Assembly (NCBI GenBank): GCA_020881915.1
Contig: JAJFPB010000006.1
Span: 4,278,001-4,342,000 of the forward strand
Direction of reading: 5' to 3'
Length of the DNA: 64,000 nt
Source: Paramyrothecium sp. XJ0827
Lineage: Eukaryota; Ascomycota; Sordariomycetes; Hypocreales; Stachybotryaceae
Shown: in pieces, positions 50,055 to 63,571 of the stretch
Layout: every line of letters starts with the position of its first letter
How positions within the stretch are numbered: the stretch's first letter is position 1
The notes under the pieces: generated by a model
Seen by the model: the letters and a program-made list of their open reading frames with translations, nothing else
The model's database searches: none
Told to the model about the DNA's origin: nothing
Program-made: the position numbers and the translations under genes

Positions 50055-53000
50055 ATGGAGGACGCTGCCACCTGTACTGTCATGAGTGACCATTTGTTCG
50101 GCCCAAAGGTCAATCCGGCTTGTCGTCCCTTTGACTTTACGCTATACTTTGAGGACATTGTATTTGCCGTGCTGCCTGCGGTCGTTCTCCTGTTTCTGGT
50201 CCCCTGGCAAATTAAGCTGTTATTTGGAAACGTCTCCATCGGATCAGTACGATCCAAACTTTTGGTGGCCAAGGTGGTGCGTGACATCTTCCTCTAGCAA
50301 TGAAGGAAAATAATAATTGTTAATGCAGATCCTCTTCGTGGGCTTGCTAGCAACGCAAGTGAGCTTCTTGGCTTTGAGGGCGGTGAAACAAGCCGTCCGC
50401 ACTGATGCATCTCTTGCAGCCGACATTCTGTTACTACTAGCTTCCGTGGCTGGGTGTGCTGTGTCTATCCTCTCACACCTACGTTCGTTGCGCCCGTCAA
50501 CCTTGCTTAGTTTATACCTGTCTGCTTCAGTTCTTCTGAGTATTCCCCGAGTTCGGACATTATGGCTACTGAATGCTGAGACACAGCATGAAAGCGCTGT
50601 ATTTACAGCCTCTGTGATTATGACCGGTATACTCTTGTTCACTGATTCTCTTGAGCGGAGGAAGACTTTGCAGTACCATGGCAAAAAGTCGAGATCACCA
50701 GAAGAGTATAGCTCTTTCTGGAACAGGGTCTTCTTTGCCTGGATCACAACAACTTTCCTAAAGGGCTACTCCAGAACTCTTGCAGTAACAGACCTCCCAG
50801 AATTGGATACTAACTTGAAAAGTGATAATCTGAGAGAGAGACTCATGTCGACATGGGAGAGATGTAAGAAATCGCCACACCTCGAGTGCAGCCCCTGAGT
50901 AATGACCAATTCTTACAACTATAGACAACAAATCAGAACGACATAGCCTTCTACGTGCCACTTTTCGAGCTTTCTGGCCTTCAATTATGCTAGCCGTTGT
51001 GCCGCGTCTTTGTCTTACTATCTTCAACTTCACGCAACCATTCCTCCTTGAGACAACAGTCAAGTACATTGGACAGCAGCATTCAGATACCTTCTCTGGC
51101 GACGCTTTGATTGGTGCATGGGCATTGGCTTTCCTGGGATTGGCTGTACGTGGCTAATGTTAGCATAATCCTCGAAAGAACACGGCTAAACCCAGTCCAG
51201 TTTTCCAACTCGATATATCAGTACCAAGTTACTCGTATCACAGCACGATTTAGAGGCAGCCTAATCGGCATCATCTACCGGCAAACTCTACAAGCCAGAG
51301 CGGCTGATTTGGGCGGAATCACCGCCATTGCTCTCGTAGGGGCGGATGTGGAGCGGATCGTGATGGCAATGAGTTTCATTCATGAATCATGGGGCTCTAT
51401 TCTGGATATATCAGTCGCCATCTGGCTTTTGGAGAAACAAATATCCGTCGCCTGTGTGGCACCTGTTGTCGTGGTACTAGTCCTCATTATCATGACGGCT
51501 CGACTTGGCCCAGCCATGCAAAGTGCCCAATTGAAATGGATTCAAAAAGTCCAAGAGCGTCTGAGGGGAACAACAGCCATGTTAGCGGATATGAAAGCAG
51601 TCAAAATGCTGGGATTGTCTAGTATCATGTCATCCATCATCGGTAATCTTCGTCAAGAGGAGATTGCCACGTCAGCCGCATTTCGGAAAATCCTCGTCTT
51701 GCAGCTACTCGCATCCAATGCCCCAATCAACCTGGCGCCTGTCGTTGCCTTTTCCGTTTATGTTATCATCGCTGTTTTCTGGAAAAATGAATCACTTCTG
51801 GCGGCGCAAGGGTTTACGGCGATAACATTGATCAACCTCCTAACCACGCCGACACTGCTTTTCATACAGGCTATGCCAACTCTAATACGATCTATTGCAT
51901 GCTTTGACCGAATACAAGAGTATTCTAACTACACGCCCATGAGAGGAGGCGCCAGTTCGATGAGTCCGAATGAACAATCTGGCCAATCGGCAAATACAGA
52001 GAAAGCTTTAGCCGTCGACATTCGCGCACGGTCTTTTTCCTGGACAGCATCGAGACCAGCAACTCTACATGACATGAGTCTAAGTATCGGCGAAGGAACT
52101 ATCACTGTAATCGTGGGATCGACCGGAAGCGGGAAATCTACTTTACTGAGTAGTATGTGCGGTGAGACTGTGTCTCAGCCCCCCCTTCTCGAACACCTTG
52201 GCGGTGGTAGTCTCGCAGCCTATTGCGCTCAAGAACCGTGGATCGAAAGCGGAACAATCCAAAGTAACATTGTTGGCACGTCGAAGTACGACTCTCAGTG
52301 GTATGATTTAGTCAAACATGCCTGCGGACTTGAATCAGACATAAAACAGATGGAAAACCGTGACCAGGCCCTGGTTGCTAGTCGGGGAATGAATCTCAGC
52401 GGAGGTCAACGACAGCGTCTAGCTCTTGCTCGAGCGATTTATTCGCGTTTGAAGATTGTCGTACTTGATGATGTCTTCAGTGGTATGGACACAAGCACGG
52501 CAGAATTTGTCTCACATCAGCTTCTGGGTAGAGGAGGTTTGCTTAGGAAGAACGCTTTGACAGTCATCTTGGCCACGCATAACGGTAGGCTGCAGACTTG
52601 CCCATTCCATGACTGAGTATTAACATTACTAATAAAAGCCACAGAGTCGCTCATGGCGATGGCCGATAAGATCATTCTTCTTGAGAATGGGAAGATCGTC
52701 GAGTCTGGGCCTCCGGAGCTGCTACTGTCTGGTGATGGGAACGCCGTCAAGCGGAGTATAAAAATATCAGCAAAAACAGGTGATCAGGATCTAGAACAAG
52801 AGAGCCCAGATGATACCACCTCAAAAGAGGAGAACTGTACCTCGGATACTTCGGCAAACCCAGTGTTGTATACAGCACCCGACCTTACGGACGACGATCC
52901 ACGAAGAAAGCAGGGCGACCTGTCCGTGTACAGATACTATTTCTTGAACACAGGCCATATCATCATTGTGGCATTTATGTTTTTCACATCACTTTGTGTA

Positions 53001-54790
53001 TTCTGTACCGAGTTTCCAAGTAAGTGTACTCCTATTACGCGTGCCCGATCAGCAAGCTGAAAACTGACAACCATTCCTTTTCAGCAATGTGGCTGAAATG
53101 GTGGTCCGAGGCCAACGCAGATGAGCCAAACAAGAACGTCGGCATGTACATGGGTGTTTTCGGAGCAATCGGCATCTCAGGTGTGCTTTTCACAGGTATT
53201 GCCTGCTATTTTGCGTTCATTCACATCATTTCAAACTCAGCACTTCACCTCCACGCAGCCATTTTGAATACCATAATCAACGCGCCCTTCCAGTACTTTG
53301 TTCGTGTTGATGTTGGGAGTTTAATCAATCGTTTCAGTCAAGACCTGGAGCTAATCGATATGAACCTACCCATGATAATGGTCAACTTTGTTCTAACATT
53401 GTTCTCGTGCCTCGCGAAAGTTATCATCTTGGCCATATTTTCTCGGTACCTCTCGGTAGCAGTTCCATTCTTTGCTCTTCTGCTCTATTTTCTTCAGCGG
53501 TTCTATTTACAAACGTCCCGTCAGGTCCGCCTGTTAGATATCGAGGCTAAGGCGCCGCTTTACAATAACGTTATTGAGACCGTCGTTGGCGCACCTACAA
53601 TTCGTGCATTCGGTTGGCAACCCGCCTATGCGGAGCGCAACTGTCGCTACATTGATCAGTCGCAGCGCGTGTCTTATATGCAAGAATGCATCCAGAGTTG
53701 GTTATCCTTCGTCTTGGATATTGTGGTCGCTATCCTTGCTGTCGCACTTGTGGGCACGGTTGTCTCCTGGCCACAACTCTTTGATGCTGGTAGTGTGGGT
53801 GTCAGCTTGGTTATGCTCATCGCTTTCAGTAATCTTCTGACACGCCTCATTAAGTCATGGACCTCTATGGAGTCCAGTATTGGCGCTGTCGCGAGAGTAA
53901 AGCGGTTTGCTTCGGACACCGAGTCTGAGAGTAGCGCTCGTCAGAATGACAAAGACTCATTACCAAATGAATGGCCCTCTAAGGGCGAAATACTGTTAGA
54001 AGATGTTGTTGCAACGTATGAGTAAGTCAACACCTAGCTATGATTGAGTGTGTCAACGCTGACAAGACAGTAGATCTGGCTCTGAGCCTGTCTTGAAAGG
54101 AATTTTCCTGTCTATCAGCGCGGGAGAGCATATTGCTATTTGTGGTCGTACTGGTAGTGGAAAGAGCTCCCTCATTCTGAGCCTGTTGCGTATGATCGAA
54201 GTAAAGAGCGGTCGCCTCGTGATAGATGGGGTGGATCTCTCAACCCTAGACTTGACCGAGCTCCGCACACGTATCAACGTAGTACCTCAGGACCCTTTTT
54301 TTATTCCTGGCACAATCCGGCTCAATATGGACCCCTTTGAAACAGCTTCTGAGGAGGAGATAATAGCAGTTTTGAACCGGGTTGGATTATGGGACACTAT
54401 ACGACAATCTGGTGGTCTCCAGGAAGAGCTGGACACGACGACCTGGTCAGCGGGGCAAAAGCAGCTCCTCTGTCTAGCCCGGTCTATGCTAAGGAAAGGC
54501 AAAATTCTCATTCTTGATGAAGCGATGAGCAGGTAGGCCCTTTGCACGTCCACCCCCCTCTCAGACAAAAGCTAACAATGCGTAGCGTAGACAGTGATAC
54601 CGAAGCAATCATGCAGAATATTATTGATACTGACTTCAAAGATTGCACAGTTATTGCTATCATGCATCGATTAGCTCACATACAGAAATATCACCGCGTT
54701 GCTCTACTAGATGCTGGCACATTGGTGGCGTTTGAGGACCCGGCAAAAGTCAATATCGAGGCTATGTATGAAATAAGATCAAGGTTATAA
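50055..54790 (+). CDS. ABCC-family (MRP-type) full ABC transporter, first copy
   Basis: ATP-driven exporter, TMD0-TMD1-NBD1-TMD2-NBD2, likely in the plasma or vacuolar membrane. Seven introns (50274-50328, 50864-50924, 51146-51200, 52585-52644, 53020-53084, 54022-54070, 54533-54585) give 1,445 aa, normal for fungal ABCC proteins. The N-terminus has the family start FDFTLYFED. NBD1 has Walker A GSTGSGKST, signature LSGGQRQRLA, Walker B IVVLDDVFSG and H-loop LATHNE. NBD2 has GRTGSGKSS, signature WSAGQKQLL, Walker B ILILDEAMS and MHRL. All catalytic elements look intact. Transporters of this class in metabolite clusters usually export the product or protect the producer. It is paralogous to 58481-63378, with matching intron positions. 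Confidence 0.95.
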
Positions 54791-55330
54791 TCAAATTTGA
54801 GGCAAGGACGGAAGAGGCGTGAAGGGGAGTCGAGAAACTCTATGGGGTGCGGAGTTTTAGATGAAAAGCCTGGACGAAAAGCCTTTTTATTTAGCCCGTG
54901 GTATTTTCCGTGGAATAACGTTACTTTTAGACTATTCTCTAATTTGACCAAACTCATTGTAAATGGAGTTGCTTCGATATATAAGCTATCCCAGTAAGGG
55001 TGTTTGTATGGCCAATGCTATGAGAAGTTGAGGGACTTCTTGAACTACTTCGTGATAGTGCCCGTTGTCTACGTGAGTGAACTGTATGAGCATAAGAGAT
55101 AGAATATTTTTGAGAAGCTTAGGGTGGCAGGATTCCCCTATGAGGATGTGAATAGCCTCAGAAATGGAGCTCGTGAGTCATTCAGCACGGCATGGTCTGC
55201 TATTATATGTTGCGAGCTGATCATGGAGCACTACAATCACTATTTCAAACCAATATAGTATGCTAACAGAAACAATCGCATCCCATTGATTGTTTTTAGT
55301 GATGTGATCCACCTTGTTGTCTTCATCCGG
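54791..55330. other. Convergent 3' intergenic region
   Basis: About 540 bp between the stop codons of two convergent genes (the ABC transporter and the NTF2-like gene). It is AT-rich and should hold both polyadenylation regions. No coding or repeat structure was recognised. Confidence 0.5.
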
Positions 55331-55813
55331 TCACTGTGCTCCATGGTCTGGCTCCTGGCCGGGTGGTCCCCAGACTGATCTTTCAATCAGATATTCCATT
55401 TTGCCACTCTGCTCATCTACTTTAGCAAACATGAAGCTCTCAAAATAGGCATCTACTCCATCTATCTTGATGGTTCCATCCATATGCGCTGCTAAGTCGT
55501 TGCCACTACGAAGGAATTCATGTCTACATTGATCATCCATTAGTATTGACCCCACAGCTTAGTACTACTTGATAAGCAAGAATCTCGAGGAGAGAACTAC
55601 TTACACTTTCGGCTTGTATTCACTGATCTTGGAGCGCCAGTCAGCCAACCCTTTGATGTAGACATCCCAGTCTAGCCGCTGTCCATTGAAAAGATGGTAG
55701 AAGGTAGGAAGCGCCGTCTTCTCGGCGTACTTCACGGCCTCTTCGGGTGGGCCGCCAAGACTCTCCTCCATAGCGCCCTGGAAGCCTTCACGTGTGGACG
55801 TGTACTCAGCCAT
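55331..55813 (-). CDS. Small NTF2/SnoaL-like protein
   Basis: A 133-aa protein in two exons with intron 55524-55604 (81 nt, ACTAAT branch), joining SEYKPK to VHEFLRSGNDL. The start is the ATG at 55811-55813 (MAEYTSTREGF); the open frame upstream of it is unlikely to be translated. Size and layout (N-terminal helices with NGQRLDWDVYIKGLADWR, then strands AAHMDGTIKIDG, AYFESFMFAKVD, KMEYLIERSVWGP) fit the cone-shaped NTF2-like fold of SnoaL-type cyclases and isomerases that are common in fungal clusters, such as the AusH-like group. A catalytic role on the cluster product is possible but unproven; some members lack enzyme activity. It lies between two paralogous ABC transporters. Confidence 0.7.
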
Positions 55814-58480
55814 AATGAAGAATCTTGGTAAATTAGAGATGATGAAAAGGTTACGAGTATTGAAGTGCTGAAATAATTTGGCTATGATACGTGCGGGCAA
55901 AATGGAGGCTTCGCGGTGTAGGAGCTTAAAAGAAATAAAATCATGGGCAGCCTGGGGGATGGGAGGTATACCCTAAATCAGTGCTGTCTTGATCTAACAA
56001 TGTTACTTGCCATCACTTCCATTACCAGAAATTTAAGATGCAGTTGGTTTATGATAGTATGCACGACGCCTTGCTCGCAGGCCATGTTGTCAATATTTTC
56101 CCTATTCGGCACGGCCCCGGTGGTGGTCGGCCTTGTTGGCGTCGCAGCAAGGAGGAAGTAGATTCACCGTGCGGCACAACTTGATTCGCTGATTGCCATC
56201 AACCTACTGGCACTGTGCGCGTTGGTGTGTCCAATCTTCCCCTACTGCTTTTAAGAACGGTCCGGAAAATGGGGAAAATGGAAAGAGTCCTCCATATGTC
56301 GGTTTTGGGCTGGCTAGATATACCAATACTACCATTGAGAAAATTATCGAGATGACCCAAATCGAGAATATCAAATGAGGATACAGATACAATCAAAATG
56401 ATCCAGTAGGAAGGTCTGATACCCACAGCCTCAGATACAGTAACGAAACCAACAACGAACGTATCTGCAACACGATGTGCTACAGGCACTTGCAAGGCTC
56501 GAGTCACCTGTTCTAACACACAGGAGCTAGTACTACCATCAAATCGCTTTTTAAAATTTGTGATTAGCACCAAAATACTCATCCACTTTCGGTCGAATGA
56601 AGTGTTAAGTTCTGACTTGATGCACAATTTCAAGGTACTGTGATTGGGTGTACAGGAAATGCATCTCGCTTTGGCTATCCTGTACCCAATAATGAGGAAT
56701 AGCCTAAGGACCTTTATAGGATTTTTGCATTTACAAGAGAGGGGTATCAAGTTCCTATGATAGAATGACGGGCACAGAATGTACAACTTCTTTTTACTAA
56801 GTTCAAGTGTTTCCTACGATCGATGATTCCATATCAGCTGGGCCTTTTGCTTAGGTAGGTGTAGTATTTTTGATACAAATCTTAGTACCACGCTTCAGCC
56901 ATGAGCCTACATCCAGCGAACTTTCGACACTCTGGGCTTGGCATGTTGCCGAACAGCTATGTGTTTCGTGACTGTTGATCAGGAGAAGGCGACGGTTGTT
57001 TCGCAGGGAATACGGAAAAGCTTGGTCAAGTTTCTGTTGGGATCTGTAAGTGAGAGCCCCACCGACAATCGTGATTTGAAAAGCGAATCTCACCCAAAAG
57101 GGCATGGAATCTGAAAACCTACCAATTTCGTGCCGCTTGGGCCCAATTCGAACGCGTGGTCCATGTGGTGCGTAATAATGTAAAACTGGTCTTGATGCGG
57201 CTAATTGTCTAAGATGCAGCGGAGTTCGACAGGCCACCTAGGACTACTGGATCCGGCGGTTTGAGCCGATTGGTGCAGGTGGTCAACCCGGCCACGATAT
57301 CCAACAACGACAATGAGGAGGACATTGTCGTTTTAGCGAATTACTATGGTCGCAAGACAAACAAACTATATGCCGCCACAAGCCGCGTGCTTGGGTTTGG
57401 CGAAGGCAAATCACACGTCTACGCATGTAGGCCGACGCTCAGGGTCGGCTAGATATTTCCTGTGCCGCAAAGGTAGGTCATGCCTAGAGAAATATCACAT
57501 CAATGATCCGTTAGTGCCATCGATCGAACTTTTTGTGGGGAGAAAAATAAACAAACAAATTGTCTGCGCGCGTTGTCAACTCTTATGCATGCAGTCATGC
57601 AGTCAGCTTAGCTGACAGAACTAGACGACCAACACGTAGATGTAGAGACTTCAACCCAATTGCACAAGTCGAATATGTCGGCAGGCTCTGATCCGCATCA
57701 CGTAATAGTAGAGAATCTCCCTGCGTCCTCGCAATATCGTGATACAATGTTTGGAAAACTTCGGGCTCAAATGACCGTTCTAGATTGTGCCGCGTACAAT
57801 TTCAAGGATGGTATTCAAAGCCAATGCATCATACATGTGAAGCTCCAGACACTGGCTGCAAATTGGTTCTAAAAGCTCCTCATTCGTTCTGTCGCAACTC
57901 CACCGGTTGTGCACGGTATTCAGGGAAATGGCGTGACGTTCGCCTATTGCCACCAAACGGCCAATCAATACCTTAGCAGTCACTTGATCTGCGATTCCAT
58001 TGTACGGGGCGACAGGGGCCAGCACCAAATCGGAAGATGTCTCACATTCAATCCCCTGCATCACCGCACATCAAGTCAGGGAAGAAGCAGTACCAGCTGT
58101 GTGAAGCACCAATCGAGCGATCTCCGGGGAAGGCATATTATGAATACGACTTACAATGGAAAAATGATGCAATCCACAGCCTGTGCTCCGCCTGCTTGAA
58201 CACCTTGCGTTCGCCGCGGGATTGAAGGCAACCCTAACTGAGGTTCCTGAGCAGCAAGTCTTTTCAGATTGTGTCTGGATGAAATCCTCCCCAAATCCGC
58301 TTTTTTCAACCGATGAACTTGTTGGCAACGCCTGAAAACGCCTGTCGAGGTCCACAGAGAGATTATTGGTTCTTTTAGTAGATCTCTTGCGGAGGAGCTG
58401 CGAATCTAATCACTCAAACGAAGCTAAGGGATCGACCCAGCACAAGATATCATCACTTAGTCCTGTTCTAGAACACCAAA
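55814..58480. other. Long intergenic region upstream of second ABC transporter
   Basis: About 2.7 kb between divergent genes. A 195-codon frame at 56199-56786 (-) opens with TTG, and one stretch (near 56,400) and an overlapping frame (56204-56392) contain membrane-segment-like runs, but I recognise no family and cannot build an exon model. A frame at 56851-57237 (-) includes HGPRVRIGPKR, which faintly recalls a P450 N-terminal region; this alone is not enough to call a relic. The open frames at 57261-57452 and 57660-58225 are not recognised. The promoter of the second transporter should be at the right end. Confidence 0.45.
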
Positions 58481-61400
58481 ATGCCCGCTGGATGTTGGTC
58501 ACAAAATGAGAATACCTTGGGCCCTCAGGTCCTGGGATGTCGCGAAAATTTCGATTTCACAATCTACTTTGAGGAGATCGTGCTTATCATTGCACCTGCG
58601 TCGATAGCCATCGTCTGCCTGCTACTACGATTTCGACAACTGCGGTCGCAATCCGTCCTTACGCACGCCAGGTCCATGCTAGTAATAAAACCTGTATGTT
58701 ACCTTCAATTGTAAAACTATCATTAGGCATTCTGATCATTTCTAGTGTGCTTGGGTGTGTCTTAGCAGCTTGCAAGTTGTTCTGCTGATACTCTGGGCAC
58801 TTCCCACTTCCACCCGAACTTCGGCAAGCATACCAGCTGCAGCGCTAGATCTTCTTCTTGTATTAGGCGCTACCATTTTGTCTCCATTAGAACACCGCTC
58901 TTCTATCAGACCATCTGCCATTCTCTCAGCCTATCTGTTCATCACCGCCATCTTGGACATAGCGGTGGCACGCACCTTCTGGCTTGCTCTTGCGAACAAT
59001 GCCATTCCTATTATCTTTACAGCTCGTTTAGCACTCAAAATAGCCATACTTGTGTTGGAGTCATTAGTCAAACCAGGGCTTTTGAATGCGGAGAATGAGA
59101 ATCCTACAACCGAGGATGCTGGCAGTATCTTTAGCCGTATTCTGTTCTTGTGGCTTAACCCACTCCTTTGGAAAGGCAATCGAGAAAATTTATCCGTGGA
59201 CGACTTACCAAGACTTGGTAGTGATCTCTCACGGGCCGAGAAGTTGCCTGAGATCTGGAGAAACGGTATGTGGCCCTTGTTCTGTGACAGTGGTCTCGGG
59301 AAAATGCCGAGTACATTGCTGATGTGATGTAGATGCGCGCAAATCTGACCGACACAGACTTCTTCAAGTCCTTACCAAAGATTTGAAATGGGCAATTCTA
59401 GCGGGAATAATACCCCGTCTTGGGGTGATCGGGTTCAAGTATGGCCAGCCATTTATGATCAGACGAATGATTCGTTGGCTGGACGAGCCATTGTCAATAG
59501 AGTCGCGGAACGAGGGTTATGGCCTCGATGAGGCCTTTGGCCTCGTGTATATAGGATTGGCGGTACGCAATACCGCAGCCAACCCCAGTGACTCACAACT
59601 TACTGACAAACTTCCATAGATCTGCAATTCCCGGTATCAGCATCTATCTTATCGCTTGGTTGTGATGATTCGCACTCGCATGATCGCCGTAATTTACCAG
59701 AAAACGTTTACGATGGACCTGCAGGGCGAAACTCGAGCTCCAATAACTCTGATGAGTACAGACGTGGAGCGCATAGCTCATGGACTCGGCTTCCTCCACG
59801 ATGTCTGGGGCTCAGTCGTTGAAGTCATAATTGCAATATGGCTTCTCTGGCGAGAGCTTAAAATTTATGCAGCTGCGACTGTGGTCATCGCATCAACGTG
59901 TGTCGTTACCGCATTAGCGGTAGGTAAACTGACTGGCCGTCGTCAACAGACCTGGATCGAAGCCGTACAGAGGCGCGTTGCTGTCACTTCAAGTGCCCTT
60001 CCCCGCATCAAGGACATAAAATCAGCAGGGATGGTGGAGACTATTACTTCTGTTCTAAAGGAGTTTCGTCTAGACGAAGTGAAAGCATCCAAAAGGTGGC
60101 GGCGGCTGACAGTGCTGATGGTAATTGTTGGATTCTACAATAGCGCTTTGGCTCCTGTCATTTCCTTCACCTCCTATGTCTTGACTTCCCCAGACGCAAA
60201 GGGGGTACTGACTCTAGATACCGCAATGACTGTGCTTACCATTTTTGCCTTATTCGGTGCTCCGCTCAATATGCTGTCTGAATCAGCAAGCGGCCTCTTC
60301 ACCGGAATCGCCTGCATCGAACGGATACGCCAATTCCTCGTGTCGCTAGATCGCCCCCAGAGAAAAGAAAGGTTACTGTTTCACAAAAACCAGACAAAGG
60401 AGGATGAAGCCCTGACCCTGGAGAAGGCTACGGCGATGATAGCACTGACAGACGTCACATTCAAGTGGAGCACAGAAATCGACTCTGGACTAAGTGAGCT
60501 GAATCTGACGATCGAGAAAGCTACGGTGACAGTCATCGTTGGCCCTGTTGGCTGCGGCAAGTCCACGCTGCTGCACGGTTTGCTGTCCGAGAACTACCTT
60601 GTGCAGGGGAACATGTTGATCGACTCGTCTAGAATCGCATACTGCAGCCAGACCCCTTGGATTACAAATGCCACACTCCGGGAAAACATTATTGGCTGTA
60701 CACCTTTCAATGAAGCTCGCTACCAGGAGGTTATAAGTTGCTGCGGCCTCGTCCAGGATATTTCCAACTTAGCGCACGGAGATCAAACCAAGCTTGGTAG
60801 CGGTGGATCAGCCATTAGTGGCGGCCAGAAACAGCGAGTGGTATGTTTCCCGCATGCTTTCGGCCTTGGGTTCCGCATCCTGCTGATCAACTTTGCTTCT
60901 CCTTCAGTCACTTGCCCGAGCGGCTTACTCATTGGCGGAGATACTCCTGCTTGACGACGTGCTTAGCGGCCTGGACTCCATCACGGCACAACATATTTTG
61001 CACAATTTACTTGACCAAAATGGATTACTGCACCGTCAAAGACGAACAGTAGTGCTTGCCAGCTCCTCTCGTAAGTTGAGTCTCCAGCAGCTGGCTTCGG
61101 GGCATCGGAAACTGATTTCTTAGGAAACAGCTTGGGTATTGCAGACAGAATCATATGGCTGGATCGGGCTGGTCGCATTTCTAATCAGGAGACGGTGGTC
61201 GACCTGACAATTTCGTCCAGCCCTTCGTTGTTTCCAGGCCCGCCTAAAATTGAAGAGCAGCAGCCAACAACAGCGACAGATTCTTCTGCAGATGAGCGTC
61301 TGTCGACTCAGCTGGAACACGCTCTGGAGCAGCGCAAGGGAGATTGGCGTGTACTTCAATATTACGTGCTGCGCATGGGCTCAAAGGGAATGATACTATA

Positions 61401-63378
61401 TGCCCTTTTGGTAGTAGTTTTCACCTTCTTTTACGGTTTTGCTCGTAAGTATTGCCGTCTCAGCCCACACTCGTAGGACCCGAATTGACACCAAGTAGCT
61501 GTTTGGGTTGAACTCTGGGCCCAGTCCTCGGGCGTGAGGTTGAACATGTATGTTGGTATCTACTACATGATCGCTACGTCTCAAATCCTATTCATTGGAA
61601 TCGCTGCTGGGTAAGTCAGGCCATTCATGGGGCTCCACATTCTTTCTGATCTGTTTAAGATATCTGCTCCTAGCCCTTCTACCTCGAGCGTCGGTAAACT
61701 TTCATGACATTCTCCTCAAAGCTACAACAAAGTATGTCGGTAGATCCTGGTTGGTGTCTGTCAAGATGTTTAATTATTTCCCAGTGCACCAGTTAGCTTC
61801 CTCACGAGTGTTGATGTTGGAATTACAACAAACAGGTGGGCTTGTGGGTCTGACACCAGTGTACTGTTCATGGCTAAACTCTTGGTTTTAGATTCAGTCA
61901 AGATCTTCAGCTGATAGATACCGAACTCCCAATCTCCTTATTCAATACGACATTGGCCCTTGGGTACTGTATTCTGTTACTCATCATTATTTGCATTTCC
62001 GGCAGATGTATCGCTGCAGTCCTGCCATTCTTTTTGGGGATTATGCTTTTTGTGCAGCGCTCCTATCTACACTCGTCCCGCCAAATCCGCCTCCTTGATC
62101 TCGCTGCCAAGGCGCTCCTCTTCTCGCATTTTGCGGAGACGTTGGACGGGCTTGTCACTTTAAGGGCGTTCGGATGGCAAACATCATATGAAGAGCGCCT
62201 TCAGGAACTTCTTACTACGTCGCAACGGCCCTTCTACGCGCTCTATTGCGTCCAGAGGTGGCTGAATCTTGTCATTGACCTGATCATCGCCGCGGTAGCC
62301 TTCATATTTTCCGGTATTGCAGTGGCGCTACATGGTTCTCTTAGCACTGGCCTTGTGGGACTCGCACTGGTGAACATCATCACATTCAATGGAAACGTAA
62401 GAGTTTTAGTCGTTCAATACACTAACCTAGAGACATCTCTTGCGGCTGTGGCTAGAATACGAGCATACGAGAAAGTCACCCCTTCTGAAGTTTGTTCGGG
62501 GGAAGAGCAAGAAGTACCTCCTGATTGGCCGCGTCAGGGAAGGCTGGAGATTATTCAGGCGTCAGCATCATATTCGTAAGGTGCCAGCCAACTGATTCTG
62601 GAGACGTTGATACTGACTACCGGCTGGAGCAATTTTGATTCTCTCATCCTCAAGAATGTGTCTCTCACCATTCCCGCAGGGAGTAAAGTTGGCGTATGTG
62701 GGCGGAGCGGCAGGTAGGTAATACTTCCGCTTGGGGCAGAAGCATCTGTTGACCTGAAACAGTGGCAAATCGTCGTTTTTCGCTGTGCTTCTTCGAATGC
62801 TTGACTTGCAACGTGGATCGGTGCTTATAGATGGCATAGACACTGCCGATGTGCCTCGATCAACAGTACGGGCTCGGCTCAATGCTCTTCCTCAAGAACC
62901 CTACTTCATCCCCAATACCTCCGTCAGGGCTTGCATCGATCCGTTTTCCCAACTTGGGGATGGAGATATCATAAGCATTCTGAAGGATATCCGGCTGTGG
63001 AGGCATCTCGGTGGCGCGGAGGCTGTGCTGGATCTGATTGTTAGTGACAGCCTCCTCTCGCACGGCCAACGCCAACTTCTCTCTCTAGGGCGGGCCTTGG
63101 CACGTCGCCCGTCGACAGGCAACATTCTACTACTTGACGAGGCGACGAGCCAATTGGATCCCGATACCGAGGATATTGTGCGTCAAGTGATCCGCCGGTG
63201 TTTCTCAGATCACACAGTCATCTCCATAGCGCATCGGTTAGGCACCATCATCGACTACGACCTTATAGTAGTGCTTGACGAAGGCAATGTGATTGAGGTT
63301 GGTGCAGCAAGCGACCTGTTGGCACAGTCGTCCTCTGCTTTCCGGCAACTCTATGATCAACAGAAGGGCGGTAGTTGA
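58481..63378 (+). CDS. ABCC-family (MRP-type) full ABC transporter, second copy
   Basis: Paralogue of the transporter at 50055-54790 with the same TMD0-TMD1-NBD1-TMD2-NBD2 plan (FDFTIYFEE start). Eleven introns are inferred: 58694-58745, 59266-59332, 59563-59619, 60841-60907, 61071-61123, 61445-61495, 61611-61659, 61732-61784, 61836-61891, 62576-62629 and 62714-62762, giving 1,429 aa. NBD1 has GPVGCGKST, ISGGQKQRV and ILLLDDVLSG, but its H-loop reads VVLASSSR where a histidine (LATH) is expected. NBD2 has GRSGSGKSS (split by the last intron), LSHGQRQLL, NILLLDEATS and SIAHRL, so it looks competent. The pattern fits a pump with one degenerate and one active site. Likely role is export of, or resistance to, the cluster product. 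Confidence 0.94.
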
Positions 63379-63571
63379 CTGAATTTGGGCAGTAGTTGCG
63401 AATCTACGTAAGCAGACAAATTGGATGATGAGGAGACGGGACGAGCCAAGCTTGGGAAAGCTGAAACAGAGTTGTCATTGTTGCAGTTCTGGCTAGAAAT
63501 CCTCCGAACCTAATAATTCTTTGTCTTGCCCAGCTCACATGGTTCCAGCTTAATAAGTATATAATGCGAGC

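Noticed and set aside
55814..55900. Longer N-terminus for the NTF2-like protein
   Set aside because: The family start fits the ATG at 55813, and the upstream extension resembles untranslated leader.
56851..57237. Relic of a second P450 gene
   Set aside because: Only a short HGPRVRIGPKR-like stretch matches; no hinge, ExxR or haem loop is nearby.
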